Assembly (NCBI GenBank): GCA_002304935.1
Contig: DBPS01000040.1
Location: 44,517-108,516 of the forward strand
DNA: 64,000 nucleotides
Direction of reading: 5' to 3'
DNA from: Candidatus Humimicrobium oleiphilum
Lineage (GTDB): Bacteria; Actinomycetota; Humimicrobiia; Humimicrobiales; Humimicrobiaceae
Shown here piece by piece: positions 9,230 through 19,714 of this stretch. Made by a program: the position numbers and the translations under genes. The number at the start of each line of letters is the position of its first letter. The stretch's first letter is position 1. The notes under the pieces are model-generated. The model saw only the letters and a list, made by a program, of their open reading frames with translations. It was not told the origin of the DNA and did not search any database.

Positions 9230-10081
9230 TTGAAAGATTTTAAAAAAGAAAAAATCACAGCATCCGATTTATTGATTGAAAAGAAAATAGCTAAAGACAG
9301 GCATGAAGCCGAGGCTTTAATAATCGGCAGGAAAGTTTTTTATAAAAATGAACCTGTTGAAAAAGCAGGGCAGCTTTTATCAATATCTTCAGAAATAGAA
9401 ATAAAAAACAAAAAGGGTTTTGTTTCAAGAGGTGCTTTAAAGTTAAAAAAAGCTGTTGAGGAATTTGAAATCCCTTTAAATGGAAAGACAATAATTGATA
9501 TTGGTTCATCAACTGGCGGATTCACAGATTATCTGCTCCAGAACGGAGCATCATATGCAATTGCTGTTGATGTAAATTACGGTCAGTTTGACTGGAAACT
9601 TAGAAATAATCCTAATATCTTTTTATTTGAAAGGACAAATATAAAAAATCTTTCAAAAAGAGATATTCCTAAAATTCCTGATCTGGCTGCAGTAGATCTC
9701 TCATTTATTTCTATTAAAAATGTCTTTAAAAACATATTTGATCTTTTATCAGATAATGGAGAGTGCCTGCTACTCGTTAAGCCCCAGTTTGAAGTCAGAA
9801 AAGAACTTGTTGGAGAAAAAGGAGTGGTTACCGATAAAAGAATTCATTTAAATGTCCTGAATGAACTGATCATTTTCCTAATAAAAAATTACAGTGTGGA
9901 ATTAAAAGGGATGACTTTTTCTCCCATAAAAGGCGCAAAAGGAAATATTGAATTCTGGATTTATATAAAAAAATACGTAAATGATAATTACAAAAAAAAT
10001 AAAATCGATTATGATAGAATATTTGAGATGGTAGAAAAAATTATAAATAAAGCACATGATAATTTATGCCAAAAACTATAA
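9230..10081 (+). CDS. tlyA: TlyA family rRNA 2'-O-methyltransferase
   Basis: A SAM-dependent 2'-O-methyltransferase of 16S/23S rRNA; loss in mycobacteria gives capreomycin resistance. An N-terminal S4 RNA-binding domain (about 8-70, ASDLLIEKKIAKDRHEAEALI) precedes a Rossmann methyltransferase with motif I IIDIGSSTGGFTDYLL (about 88-103) and a catalytic K-D-K-E type set that includes LLVKPQFE (about 181-188). The start codon is TTG. It heads the tlyA-nadK-recN trio that is conserved in Actinobacteria and also in Clostridia. Hemolysin naming of this family is historical. Confidence 0.92.
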   Translation: MKDFKKEKITASDLLIEKKIAKDRHEAEALIIGRKVFYKNEPVEKAGQLLSISSEIEIKNKKGFVSRGALKLKKAVEEFEIPLNGKTIIDIGSSTGGFTDYLLQNGASYAIAVDVNYGQFDWKLRNNPNIFLFERTNIKNLSKRDIPKIPDLAAVDLSFISIKNVFKNIFDLLSDNGECLLLVKPQFEVRKELVGEKGVVTDKRIHLNVLNELIIFLIKNYSVELKGMTFSPIKGAKGNIEFWIYIKKYVNDNYKKNKIDYDRIFEMVEKIINKAHDNLCQKL

Positions 10082-10090
10082 TATATAAAA

Positions 10091-10960
10091 ATGGATAATA
10101 TAGGGATAATTTCAAATAACGATAATACAAAAGCACTTAATATATCCAAGGATATCTATGATTATCTGATATCGAAAGGTATTAATGTCTGTCTGCTAAA
10201 AGATGATGCTCTTGCTGACAGGCATCTTCTCCCTTCAATTGAAAAAGATGAATTTGAAAAAAGAATAGATTGTCTTATTTCTGTTGGCGGGGATGGAACT
10301 TTTTTAAGAGCGGCGAGACATGTTTTTGAGACCGGAAAACCTGTAATGGGCGTAAATGTAGGAAATCTGGGCTTTCTTGCTGAGATAAATATTTCGGATA
10401 TGTACGATTCGCTTGATAAAATAATCAATAATAATTTCGAAATTGAACAAAGAATGCTGATATCCGGCAGTCTTTTAAGAGACAGAAAAGTAGTTGATAA
10501 TGAAAATTCCCCTTATCTTGCCTTAAATGATTTTGTCATTACCAAGGCATTGCTTGAAAAAATAATTCAGATAAAAATCATCATAAATGGCATACCTATA
10601 TTAAATTATGGTGCTGACGGAGTGATAATATCTACTCCTACAGGTTCAACTGCATATTCCTTATCTGCAGGAGGCCCTGTAGTCGAGCCAAAAAACGAGT
10701 CAATCATAATTACCCCGATTTGCCCTCATACTTTATTCAGCAGAAGCCTGGTACTAAGTCCTGACAATCAGATTGAAATACAGATAAATTCCAAGGCAAC
10801 TGAAGTCAGCCTGAATATAGACGGCAGAAAATACGATGTAAAAATTATGGATCAGGATATATTCAAAGTTGAAAAATGCAGACACAAACTGAATCTGATT
10901 ACTTTTAACAAGAATATATTTTTTAAAATTTTTAAGGAAAAACTTGTAAAAAAAGATTAA
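10091..10960 (+). CDS. nadK: NAD kinase
   Basis: Phosphorylates NAD to NADP. The 289 residues contain GGDGTFLRAAR (66-76, catalytic D68), GVNVGNLGFLAE (about 91-102), the NDFVITK segment and the DGVIISTPTGSTAYSLSAGG core (about 175-194). It starts nine bases after tlyA and precedes recN, the conserved order. Confidence 0.95.
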   Translation: MDNIGIISNNDNTKALNISKDIYDYLISKGINVCLLKDDALADRHLLPSIEKDEFEKRIDCLISVGGDGTFLRAARHVFETGKPVMGVNVGNLGFLAEINISDMYDSLDKIINNNFEIEQRMLISGSLLRDRKVVDNENSPYLALNDFVITKALLEKIIQIKIIINGIPILNYGADGVIISTPTGSTAYSLSAGGPVVEPKNESIIITPICPHTLFSRSLVLSPDNQIEIQINSKATEVSLNIDGRKYDVKIMDQDIFKVEKCRHKLNLITFNKNIFFKIFKEKLVKKD

Positions 10961-11016
10961 AATCATAGATTTTATTGAATTTATTGTAATATTTTTGCTC
11001 AGACAGAATAAATCAC

Positions 11017-12768
11017 ATGTTAAAAGAAATATATGTAAAAAATTTTGCAATCATTGATGATGCAAACATCAGATTTACCGGTGGATTTAATATTCTGTCT
11101 GGTGAGACAGGTGCAGGAAAAACGCTTATAATTGAAGCAATAAACCTGCTTATAGGCGAGAGGGCTAATACTGAACTCATAAGAGACCGTCAGGAAAATC
11201 TGCTGGTACAGGGTTTCTTTGATTTTAAGGATAATTCAAATGTCATCGATTTTCTCCTGAAGGAAGGACTTATTAAAAATGTTGATGAAGCCAGTGACCT
11301 TGAAATAACGAGGGAGTTAAACAAAAACGGAAGGAACAGAGTATTTATTAATGGCAATTTCAGCCAGGTTGGTATTCTTAAAAACCTCAGCAGTCTTTTC
11401 ATAGATATACATGGCCAGCATGAACATCAGTATCTCCTTGACCAGAAAAACCACTTAAAAATCATTGATGAAATTGGTGGACCGGAAATATCTGAATTAA
11501 AAAAATCGTATAATATCGCCTACAGAAATTATATTGATTCAAAGAAATCGCTTGATGACATATTACAGAAACAAAAACAAAAAGACCAGTTTCTTTACGA
11601 ATTAAGATTAAAGCTCAAAGAACTTGAAAATTTAAAATTAAAACCTGGCGAATATGAAGAACTTGAAAATGAAAAAAATATTTTAAAGAATTATGAAAAG
11701 ATATACCAGTATTCATCCGAATGCATTTCAATATTGAACGGAAATGAAAATAATGATTATTCACTGGTTTTTAACAATTCAAAACTTTTTAAAATATTAT
11801 CTGATTTTGAAAAGATTGATAAAAATATTTCAAAATTTTTACCTGATATTGAAGGATACAGCATAATAATTGAAGAATTAAACAACTATTTGAATTCTTT
11901 CATACAGAATCTGGAATTTAATCCCAGAAAATTAGAGGAAATACAGGAAAGAATATTCTTAATAAATGAGATAAAAAGAAAATACAATATGGAGATACCT
12001 GAGCTTATTGAGCATGAGGAAGAATTAAGAGAACAGGTAGCAAATATTGAAGAGATAGATGACATAATAAATGAAAAAACGAAAGATTTTGAATCCAGGA
12101 AAGATATTTTATTAAATGAATCAATAAAATTAGATAATCTGCGTAAAAAAATCTCACTGGGTTTTGAAAAACAGATTATTAAAGAAATGCTTGATCTGAA
12201 TTTTAAATCTGTAAGATTTAAGGCAGAGATTTCAAATATCGGAGGGGAGGATGCAGATTATATAAATCAAAAAGTAAGATTCACCCCTGATGGAATTAAT
12301 AAATGCGAATTCTTGATTTCACTTAATCTGGGTGAAGAATTAAAAAGCCTTACAAAAATCGCTTCAGGAGGAGAAATATCCAGAATAATGCTTGCTCTTA
12401 AAAGCATTATTGGAAAAGCTGATAATATCCAGACAATGATATTTGATGAAATTGATTCAGGTATAGGAGGCCAGACCGCTCTGGTAGTTGGTGAAAAACT
12501 TTACAAGATATCAGTTTTAAAGCAGGTTATCTGCATAACTCATCTGCCACAGATTGCAAGTTTTGCTGATAATCATTTATTTATAGAGAAACATATTGAT
12601 AAAAATAAAACAAAAATCAAAATCAACACACTTTATGGGGAAGAAAGAGTTCTGGAAATATCAAGAATGATGAGCGGTACAAAACAAAGCGATCTGTCTG
12701 TCATGCATGCAAACGAACTTATAAATCAAAGCAAACTGATAAAAGAAGAGGTAAGGGGGGCATTTTAA
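11017..12768 (+). CDS. recN: DNA repair protein RecN
   Basis: An SMC-like ATPase of double-strand break repair. The 583 residues have Walker A GETGAGKT (29-36), a Q-loop-proximal [10 protein letters not shown] segment (about 134-143), two coiled-coil arms (about 165-225 and 305-375), the ABC signature [15 protein letters not shown] (about 449-463) and Walker [13 protein letters not shown] (about 475-486). It is SOS-induced in many bacteria, but I see no CGAAC-N4-GTTCG box in the 56 bases before this start. Those bases are very AT-rich and could hold a promoter. Confidence 0.95.
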   Translation: MLKEIYVKNFAIIDDANIRFTGGFNILSGETGAGKTLIIEAINLLIGERANTELIRDRQENLLVQGFFDFKDNSNVIDFLLKEGLIKNVDEASDLEITRELNKNGRNRVFINGNFSQVGILKNLSSLFIDIHGQHEHQYLLDQKNHLKIIDEIGGPEISELKKSYNIAYRNYIDSKKSLDDILQKQKQKDQFLYELRLKLKELENLKLKPGEYEELENEKNILKNYEKIYQYSSECISILNGNENNDYSLVFNNSKLFKILSDFEKIDKNISKFLPDIEGYSIIIEELNNYLNSFIQNLEFNPRKLEEIQERIFLINEIKRKYNMEIPELIEHEEELREQVANIEEIDDIINEKTKDFESRKDILLNESIKLDNLRKKISLGFEKQIIKEMLDLNFKSVRFKAEISNIGGEDADYINQKVRFTPDGINKCEFLISLNLGEELKSLTKIASGGEISRIMLALKSIIGKADNIQTMIFDEIDSGIGGQTALVVGEKLYKISVLKQVICITHLPQIASFADNHLFIEKHIDKNKTKIKINTLYGEERVLEISRMMSGTKQSDLSVMHANELINQSKLIKEEVRGAF

Positions 12769-12770
12769 AT

Positions 12771-14381
12771 TTGAAAACTAAATTTATTTTTATAACCGGC
12801 GGTGTTCTTTCTTCTCTGGGTAAAGGCATATGTGCAGCTTCACTTGGAAGACTTTTAAAATCAAGAGGATTAAGTGTGACAATTCAGAAATTCGACCCTT
12901 ATCTTAATATAGATCCGGGTACCATGAATCCTTTCCAGCACGGAGAAGTTTTTGTAACTGATGACGGCGGGGAGACAGATCTTGATCTTGGTCATTATGA
13001 AAGATTTATAGATGAGAGTTTGTCAAAGTATAATAATTTTACTTCAGGAAAAATATACGGTTCTGTTATTGAAAAAGAAAGAAGAGGGGATTATCTTGGA
13101 AACACCGTTCAGGTAATCCCTCATGTAACTGACGAAATAAAAGACAGCATAAAGAAAACACTTATAACCAAAACAACTGATATAGTTATAACTGAAATAG
13201 GGGGAACTGTTGGAGATATTGAAAGCCTGCCTTTCCTTGAGGCAATAAGACAGTTTAAAAAAGATATCGGAAAGGAAAATGTTCTTTATATCCATGTAAC
13301 TTATGTCCCGTATTTAAAAACAAGTGATGAGCTTAAAACCAAACCCACACAGCACAGCGTAAAAGAGTTGCGCAGCATAGGGATTCAGCCGGATATTATT
13401 ATCTGCAGAAGCGAAATAAAAATAAATGATTCAATAAAAGCAAAAATAAGCCTTTTTTGCGATATAGAAAAAGAAGCAATAATCAATGCTGTGGATGCAA
13501 AGCATCTCTATGAAGTCCCTCTTAGCCTTAAAGATGAAAAATTCGATGAAATAGTAGTATCCAAGCTAGGGCTTAAATGCGGGAAAGCCAGACTGTCTTC
13601 GTGGATAAAAATAGTCAATACAATAAATAGTCTTCAGGAAAATGTAACAATAGGAATAGTGGGGAAATATACCAATCTTAAAGATGCATATCTCAGCATA
13701 ATTGAATCACTAAATCATGGCGGATATTACTTCAGATCCAATGTAGAAATCAGATGGATAAATTCCGAGATACTGGAAGAAAATGCAGGCATGAATGAAG
13801 TATTTAAAGATATTAACGGTATACTCGTTCCGGGAGGGTTCGGAATAAGAGGGATTAACGGAAAAGTCAGTGCAATAAAATATGCGAGAGAAAATAAAAT
13901 ACCTTTCTTCGGGATTTGTCTCGGAATGCAATGCGCAGTAATAGAATTTTGCAGAAACGTACTTGATCTTAAGGATTCAAATAGCTCGGAGTTTGATCCT
14001 GATACAAAAAACCCTGTAATCGACATAATACCTGAACAGAAAAATATAGGAAATCTGGGTGGGACAATGAGGCTTGGAAAATATCCATGCCGGTTAATAA
14101 AAAACACCAAATCTTTCAGCGCCTACGGCACAGAACTGATCTCTGAAAGACACAGGCACAGGTATGAATTAAACAATAGCTATCTTAAGCAGTTAAAAAA
14201 CAGGGGAATGATAGTTTCCGGCATATATGAAGAAAAAAATCTTGCAGAAATAATTGAAATAAAAGAACATCCCTGGTTTATAGGGGTACAATTTCATCCT
14301 GAATTCAAATCAAGGCCTGACAAACCGCACCCGTTGTTTAAAAGTTTTATTGGGGCAGCCATAAAAAACAGATCTTTATAA
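12771..14381 (+). CDS. pyrG: CTP synthase
   Basis: Makes CTP from UTP, ATP and glutamine. The 536 residues include the N-terminal amidoligase domain ([20 protein letters not shown] with the P-loop, 7-26; [12 protein letters not shown]) and a C-terminal class I glutamine amidotransferase with GGFGIRG, nucleophile C383 in GICLGMQ, and [11 protein letters not shown] near the end. The start is TTG, two bases after the recN stop, with AAGGGGGGC as a strong ribosome site inside the end of recN. The recN-pyrG proximity matches Actinobacteria. Confidence 0.96.
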   Translation: MKTKFIFITGGVLSSLGKGICAASLGRLLKSRGLSVTIQKFDPYLNIDPGTMNPFQHGEVFVTDDGGETDLDLGHYERFIDESLSKYNNFTSGKIYGSVIEKERRGDYLGNTVQVIPHVTDEIKDSIKKTLITKTTDIVITEIGGTVGDIESLPFLEAIRQFKKDIGKENVLYIHVTYVPYLKTSDELKTKPTQHSVKELRSIGIQPDIIICRSEIKINDSIKAKISLFCDIEKEAIINAVDAKHLYEVPLSLKDEKFDEIVVSKLGLKCGKARLSSWIKIVNTINSLQENVTIGIVGKYTNLKDAYLSIIESLNHGGYYFRSNVEIRWINSEILEENAGMNEVFKDINGILVPGGFGIRGINGKVSAIKYARENKIPFFGICLGMQCAVIEFCRNVLDLKDSNSSEFDPDTKNPVIDIIPEQKNIGNLGGTMRLGKYPCRLIKNTKSFSAYGTELISERHRHRYELNNSYLKQLKNRGMIVSGIYEEKNLAEIIEIKEHPWFIGVQFHPEFKSRPDKPHPLFKSFIGAAIKNRSL

Positions 14382-14433
14382 TGCTAAAACAATTTGGAAA
14401 AATTCAAAAACAATATAATTCCTTATCCTAACT

Positions 14434-15150
14434 ATGTTTGAAATAATAAAAAATAAACCTTTAAGAAAAGCAATTATAGCAATCTGCATCATCTTGCTGG
14501 CAGTAATCATCTTTCTTATTCCTCTGAGAGCATATATCTATAATGCGAAAACATATATGAATCTATATGAAACGAATAATGTTTTCAGAGAAATAAATGA
14601 AGGTGATGCCGTAAAGCTGACCTCAGGAATTATAAGCCTTCTTAGATATGGAAATAATATCGAGAAGTTTGAATTAAAATCGCAATTTTCATTCTTTACA
14701 GCTGATGAAATCAGCCATCTTTATGACGTGCGGGTACTAATACAAAAATTTTTAATTATTTTTTATATAAGTATAATTCTTTTTCTTGTCTTAGTCTTTC
14801 TTATTATTCAGAGAAATCTTCTGCCTAATTTAAAGAATATTGCGTTTATTTTTATTTTTTCCTCGTGCATTGTGATTTTTTTAATTTTATTATTATATTT
14901 TTTCAGCAGTAATTTTATTTTTATCTTTGACAGATTTCATCATTTGTTTTTTCCACAGGGAAACTGGGCTTTTCCGGAAGGTTCCCTTCTGATAACCCTG
15001 CTGCCATTAAATTTCTTTTATGAATTCTTCATAAAGATGCTGATGACTTCACTGATAATATCTTTAATATTATTATTGACGGGAATATTTTTTTGTATTA
15101 TCTATAGAAAAAAAATAAAAATGAAAGGTTTATTCAAAATCAATGTATGA
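14434..15150 (+). CDS. DUF1461/TIGR01906 family membrane protein
   Basis: A 238-residue integral membrane protein with four predicted helices (about 13-35, 100-125, 134-155, 200-225). Between helices three and four lies the family hallmark FDRFHHLFFPQGNW followed by a P-x-NFF motif (about 168-195). This hallmark identifies the DUF1461 (TIGR01906) family of unknown function, found mostly in Actinobacteria and Firmicutes. The gene overlaps the next peptidase gene by eight bases. No function is proposed. Confidence 0.75.
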   Translation: MFEIIKNKPLRKAIIAICIILLAVIIFLIPLRAYIYNAKTYMNLYETNNVFREINEGDAVKLTSGIISLLRYGNNIEKFELKSQFSFFTADEISHLYDVRVLIQKFLIIFYISIILFLVLVFLIIQRNLLPNLKNIAFIFIFSSCIVIFLILLLYFFSSNFIFIFDRFHHLFFPQGNWAFPEGSLLITLLPLNFFYEFFIKMLMTSLIISLILLLTGIFFCIIYRKKIKMKGLFKINV

Positions 15151-16276
15151 AATAAATGAAAAAAGGCTATTGGATGAATTTTTTACAATATTATCCATAA
15201 AGAGTCCGACAAAAAAAGAAGGAAAGCTTGCTTTATATCTGGAAGAACAGTTTAAAAAATCAGGACTGGAAGTAACTATTGATGATACCGGCCATAAAAT
15301 TGAAGGACAGACAGGAAACCTGATTGCCAGATTCATGCCTAAATACATTAAAAATAATCCTCCGATATTTTTAAGTGCGCATATGGATACAGTTATGGTT
15401 GAGGATGAAATAATTCCTTTTATTTCAGATGATTTGATAATTAAAAATAAAAATGATAAGAACATACTCGGTGCTGATGATAAAGCAGCCATTGCCGCAA
15501 TAATAGAAGCAGTAAGAGTTATAAACGAGTATGAGCTTCAGACTGGTATTATCTACATAATACTTACTGTCGGCGAAGAAACCGCATTGCTTGGTTCAAA
15601 ATATATTAATCTTGATAATATTGAAGCAGATATCGGATTTGTATTTGATGCGGATGGAGATGTAGGGACCATAATAAATAAAGCCCCTTTCCATAACAGA
15701 ATTGATTTAAAAATAACAGGAAAAGCAGCACACGCAGGTGTAAACCCCGAAAAAGGGATTAACTCAATCAAAGCCGCTGCTTTTGCCATATCCAATACAT
15801 TTTCGGGTAGAATCGATGATGAGACGACATGCAATATAGGCAGGATAGAAGGAGGAACAGAGACTAATGTTGTTCCTGAAACAACAATAGTGAGTGTGGA
15901 AGCCAGAAGTATGAATGAGAACAGGCTGGAAAAAATCACGGATCAGGTTATAGGGAATTTCCAGGAATCAGCAGAAGAATACAAAGCAGGACTGGAATAC
16001 AAAGTTTTAAGGGAATATGATGGCTATAAGATTGAAGAAAATAATATAGCTGTCAGGATAGCAAAAAAAGCAATAGAAAATATTGGAATAAAACCAAAAC
16101 TAAGACCTACGGGAGGAGGGAGTGATACAAATAATTTTAATTCAAAAAACAAGATTGCGGTTAACCTTACTTCCGGTTTTGAGAATTGTCACTCCGTAGA
16201 CGAATATATATCATTTGAAGAATTAAAAAAACTGGCAAAACTAGTAATAGAGATATGCATTTGTGAAGAAAGGTAA
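15143..16276 (+). CDS. M20 family peptidase (PepT-like)
   Basis: A zinc-dependent exopeptidase or amidohydrolase of the M20/M28 clan, 377 residues. The catalytic domain shows SAHMDTV (about 78-84, metal His and catalytic Asp), GADDKAA (about 110-116) and GEETALLG (about 142-149, general base Glu followed by a metal Glu). A dimerisation domain (about 180-290) contains KAAHAGVNPEKG. The closest described group is the PepT-like M20 family (TIGR01883), a cytoplasmic peptidase of uncertain substrate. It overlaps the neighbours on both sides. Confidence 0.85.
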   Translation: MYEINEKRLLDEFFTILSIKSPTKKEGKLALYLEEQFKKSGLEVTIDDTGHKIEGQTGNLIARFMPKYIKNNPPIFLSAHMDTVMVEDEIIPFISDDLIIKNKNDKNILGADDKAAIAAIIEAVRVINEYELQTGIIYIILTVGEETALLGSKYINLDNIEADIGFVFDADGDVGTIINKAPFHNRIDLKITGKAAHAGVNPEKGINSIKAAAFAISNTFSGRIDDETTCNIGRIEGGTETNVVPETTIVSVEARSMNENRLEKITDQVIGNFQESAEEYKAGLEYKVLREYDGYKIEENNIAVRIAKKAIENIGIKPKLRPTGGGSDTNNFNSKNKIAVNLTSGFENCHSVDEYISFEELKKLAKLVIEICICEER

Positions 16277-16280
16277 TATT

Positions 16281-16850
16281 TTGGATTATGACACTGAATT
16301 GAACAATGATGAAAAATTAATTGAAAAAAAATTAAATTCCAGGCTGGTCTTTAACGGCAAAATAATAAAAGTATATTTTGATGAAATTTTTCTTCCTAAT
16401 AATAAAAAAGCTACAAGAGAAAAAGTCTGGCATCCCGGGGCAGTAGCAATCGTACCGGTGAATGAAAAAAATGAAGTGATTTTAATAAGACAATACAGGT
16501 ATCCCGTTGAAGAAGTACTGATTGAAATTCCAGCTGGCAAACTTGATAAGGACGAGCTACCCGAAAATTGTGCAATAAGAGAGCTTCATGAAGAAGTCGG
16601 GGCAACTGAAGGGAAGCTTATACATCTTACCTCTTTTTTAACAACACCGGGTTTTTCAAATGAGTTTCTTCACCTGTTTATAGCTATCGATTTTAAAAAC
16701 AGTAAAAACAATCCTGATGATGATGAATTTCTGCAGATAATAAAAGTACCTTTGGATAAATGTATTTCATGGATTTATGATGGTACAATTAAAGATGCAA
16801 AAAGCATAATCGGAATTTTAATGGCAAAAGATTATATCAACAAAATTTAA
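16281..16850 (+). CDS. NUDIX hydrolase, ADP-ribose pyrophosphatase type
   Basis: Hydrolyses ADP-ribose or similar nucleoside diphosphate derivatives. The full Nudix box runs from GKLDKDE through REL-HEEVG (about 86-108 in this numbering) and is preceded by the family's RQYRYPVEE segment. A GTG at 16263 in the same frame would overlap the peptidase gene by 14 bases but has no ribosome site. The TTG at 16281 has GAAAGG eight bases upstream and is preferred. Position between pyrG and xerD matches the actinobacterial order. Confidence 0.87.
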   Translation: MDYDTELNNDEKLIEKKLNSRLVFNGKIIKVYFDEIFLPNNKKATREKVWHPGAVAIVPVNEKNEVILIRQYRYPVEEVLIEIPAGKLDKDELPENCAIRELHEEVGATEGKLIHLTSFLTTPGFSNEFLHLFIAIDFKNSKNNPDDDEFLQIIKVPLDKCISWIYDGTIKDAKSIIGILMAKDYINKI

Positions 16851-16912
16851 AATAATCCGGCTATCCACTAAACCGTTAAAAAGGGGAGGAAAAGGGGTAA
16901 CCGCTGCAGGAA

Positions 16913-17845
16913 ATGAATAATTCAAAGATAATCACAAATGAAGAACTTGTAAATGAATTTAAAGACTATCTTAAATTTGAAAAAATGCTTTCTCATAATA
17001 CTATTAATTCTTATATCCGCGATATCACCATTTTTTTTGATTATACCAAATCAAAAAAAATAAATGTTCTTGGTATAACCTATGAAGAAATACTTGACTT
17101 GTTAAAAAAATTTCATGAAAAATATAATGAATCCACCATATCAAGAATTCTTTCATCAATAAGGTCTTTTTACAGATTTGCATTAAAGAATGATTTAATA
17201 CAGTGCAATCCTTTCTATGAAATAAAAAATCCCAGGAAAGCATATAATCTGCTAACGATACTGGATGAAAAAGAAGTACAGGATTTTCTGGATAGTATCC
17301 CTTATTCTTCAAAATTACAATTAAGAGACAGGGCTATGTTCGAACTACTTTACTCATCAGGCCTAAGGGTAAGTGAAATTGTAAATCTGAAATTAAATGA
17401 TATAGACTATGAAAATTCCATACTTCGTTTTGTGGGAAAGGGAAGTAAAGAAAGAATAGTGCCTATAGGAAAAATTTCACAGGAATTTCTCTTAACGTAT
17501 ATAAAAGCTGCCAGGTCAAAAATTCATCCGAAAAATGAAAACAGAAAATCCAATGAATATGTTTTTCTGAATAAAAATGGTGATAAATTAACCAGGCAGG
17601 GATTTTGGAAAATCTTAAAAAGTTATGAAAAAAAAATAAGTCCCCAGAAGAATATTTATCCTCATTTATTCCGGCATTCATTTGCAACACACATGCTCCA
17701 GAACGGAGCAGACCTCAGACTGGTGCAGGAACTTCTTGGTCACAGCAATATATCTACTACCCAGATTTATACCAATATCAACAAGGATTTTATAAAAGAA
17801 TCCTTTTTTAAAAACCATCCGCGAAACAAAAAAACAGATAAATGA
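16913..17845 (+). CDS. xerD: Site-specific tyrosine recombinase XerD
   Basis: Resolves chromosome dimers at dif with a partner recombinase. The 310 residues have the SAM-like N-terminal domain (about 8-95) and a catalytic domain with the complete set R152 (SSGLRVSEI), K176, H251 and R254 (HLFRHSFATHML), H277 (LGHSNIST) and nucleophile Y286. Its place between the Nudix gene and scpA/scpB is that of housekeeping xerD, not an integrase. The 62-base leader is odd: GGGGAGG and AGGGG lie 15-30 bases before the ATG, and an in-frame CTG at 16904 is better spaced from them. Confidence 0.93.
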   Translation: MNNSKIITNEELVNEFKDYLKFEKMLSHNTINSYIRDITIFFDYTKSKKINVLGITYEEILDLLKKFHEKYNESTISRILSSIRSFYRFALKNDLIQCNPFYEIKNPRKAYNLLTILDEKEVQDFLDSIPYSSKLQLRDRAMFELLYSSGLRVSEIVNLKLNDIDYENSILRFVGKGSKERIVPIGKISQEFLLTYIKAARSKIHPKNENRKSNEYVFLNKNGDKLTRQGFWKILKSYEKKISPQKNIYPHLFRHSFATHMLQNGADLRLVQELLGHSNISTTQIYTNINKDFIKESFFKNHPRNKKTDK

Positions 17846-17922
17846 CTGCCTTCATTTAAATTTTTCCAAAAAAGGTTGTATAATTGGCAGGATTATTTGT
17901 AATTACTTAAAGCAGAAAGTAC

Positions 17923-18684
17923 ATGAAAATGTTTGAGAATATATTTATGGAATTTAAAAATTTTATATTGCAGCTTTTAATAGCAATTCCCGGAATCTAT
18001 CTTGCTGTCATACCGCATGAAGTAATGCATGGATACATTGCTTTAAAAAACGGAGATTATACTGCAAAGAATATGGGCAGGCTGACAATGAATCCGCTGA
18101 AGCACATAGACATAATAGGAAGCATAGTACTTCCGATACTTTTAATTCTTTTAAGATCTAATATAATTTTCGCTTATGCAAAGCCTGTCCCAGTAAATCC
18201 TGCTTATTTCAGGAATTTCAGAAAAGGGCTGAGAAATACTTCAATAGCCGGACCGGGAACAAATCTTGCGGTTGCTTTTTTAATCGGTTCTCTTTATGGA
18301 CTTGTCATACTGATTTATTCTTTAGTATCGAAGATACCTGCAGGTCTTATTTTTACCCAGGGCCTTAATTACTCTCTTATCGGCCAGGCAGACTTTAGTT
18401 TTTTTGGTGTGATCAGCGCCATGTTTGTCTATGCTGTAAGAATAAGCATATTTCTGGCAATTTTTAATTTTTTGCCGATACCTCCACTGGATGGTTCAAA
18501 AATTGTTGCATCTTTTCTTCCGGAAAGAGCTATGTACAGATATCTTGGCATAGGAAGAATAGGATTTTTCCTTATATTCGCCATACTTATGTTTTTTGGA
18601 AGATTTTTCTGGTCTTTTTTAAATCCAGTAATTAATTTTTTAATTTTTAATCTCGGCTTCTGGTGGAGATTTCTTATTAGCTGA
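17923..18684 (+). CDS. M50 site-2-protease family membrane protein
   Basis: A multi-pass membrane metalloprotease-like protein of 253 residues. The zinc motif HEVMH (H32, E33, H36) lies in the first membrane segment, and the second metal motif IPPLDGSKI (about 185-193) supplies the Asp. This is the short group III-like form without PDZ domain, common next to trpS and scpA in Clostridia and Actinobacteria. Its substrate is unknown. No anti-sigma factor is nearby. Confidence 0.85.
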   Translation: MKMFENIFMEFKNFILQLLIAIPGIYLAVIPHEVMHGYIALKNGDYTAKNMGRLTMNPLKHIDIIGSIVLPILLILLRSNIIFAYAKPVPVNPAYFRNFRKGLRNTSIAGPGTNLAVAFLIGSLYGLVILIYSLVSKIPAGLIFTQGLNYSLIGQADFSFFGVISAMFVYAVRISIFLAIFNFLPIPPLDGSKIVASFLPERAMYRYLGIGRIGFFLIFAILMFFGRFFWSFLNPVINFLIFNLGFWWRFLIS

Positions 18685-18727
18685 AACGTTTTATTATCAA
18701 TTTACCTAAAACTCGGGAGTATAACAG

Positions 18728-19714
18728 ATGGTTGAAAAGAAAATAATGCTTACCGGCTTCAGGCCTACAGGCAAGCTTCATCTGGGTCATTTGCATGGCA
18801 ATATAGTAAATATGGTTAAATACCAGCATAATTACGATAATTATTTTTTTCTTGTTGACTGGCATGCTTTGTCCACAGAATATCAAAATCCTTTAAATAT
18901 AAAAAATAACCTTATTGAATGTGCAATTGATTTGCTTGCACTGGGCATTGATCCTGGAATCACACATTTATACAGGCAGTCAGATATTGCTGAGATTCCG
19001 GAACTCACTCTTTACCTTTCGATGATAACACCTCTCTCTTGGCTGGAAAGGTGCCCTACTTATAAGGAGCAGGTAAAGGAATTAAAAACAAAGGATATTT
19101 CAACACTTGGTTTTTTAAGTTATCCGGTTTTAATGGCTGCCGATATACTTATTATAAATGCTGATATTGTTCCGGTAGGTGAAGACCAGCTTCCTCATCT
19201 TGAACTGACAAGAGAAATTGCCAGAAGGTTCAATGGCCTTTATGGAGATTATTTCAAAGAACCGAAGGAACTGTTATCAAAGTCAACAAGAGTTGTTGGG
19301 ACAGACGGAAGAAAAATGTCAAAAAGTTATGGGAATGCCATCTTTCTTTCTGATGATTATAAAACAATAAAGACAAAAATAAGACAAATGATAACTGATC
19401 CCTCAAGGATAAAAATAACAGATCCCGGTCATCCGGAAATCTGTAATGTGTTTTCATTTTATAAAATATATTTAAAGAACAAAACCGATGAAATTGAGAA
19501 CAGATGCAGGGATGGCAGAATAGGATGCATAAAATGTAAAGATGAGATAGCAGGTGTAATATATGATTCCCTGAAAGAATTCCAGGAAAAAAGAAAAATA
19601 CTCGAATCAGATACCGGATATGTCAGGAATGTTCTTTCAGCGGGAAAAGATTATGTAAGAAATGTTTCTTCAGCAACGATAAAGATAGTAAGGGAAAAAC
19701 TGGGAATTGAATGA
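18728..19714 (+). CDS. trpS: Tryptophan-tRNA ligase
   Basis: Charges tRNA-Trp. The 328 residues are standard length. The class I signatures are GKLHLGHLHGN (15-25) and KMSKS (about 197-201). DWHALSTEY, VPVGEDQLPHLELTREIARRFN (key residues GEDQ) and YKEQ are typical of TrpRS. No T-box leader precedes it; only 43 bases separate it from the protease gene. The end overlaps scpA by eight bases, so trpS and scpA are co-transcribed. Confidence 0.96.
   Translation: MVEKKIMLTGFRPTGKLHLGHLHGNIVNMVKYQHNYDNYFFLVDWHALSTEYQNPLNIKNNLIECAIDLLALGIDPGITHLYRQSDIAEIPELTLYLSMITPLSWLERCPTYKEQVKELKTKDISTLGFLSYPVLMAADILIINADIVPVGEDQLPHLELTREIARRFNGLYGDYFKEPKELLSKSTRVVGTDGRKMSKSYGNAIFLSDDYKTIKTKIRQMITDPSRIKITDPGHPEICNVFSFYKIYLKNKTDEIENRCRDGRIGCIKCKDEIAGVIYDSLKEFQEKRKILESDTGYVRNVLSAGKDYVRNVSSATIKIVREKLGIE

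Noticed and set aside
9230..10081. Hemolysin/virulence function for TlyA
   Set aside because: The S4 domain and SAM motif show an rRNA methyltransferase; hemolysin is a historical label.
16913..17845. The tyrosine recombinase as a prophage or island integrase
   Set aside because: It sits in the conserved Nudix-xerD-scpA order, with no attachment-site repeats or phage genes nearby. The tRNA at 30.2 kb is not flanked by an integrase.
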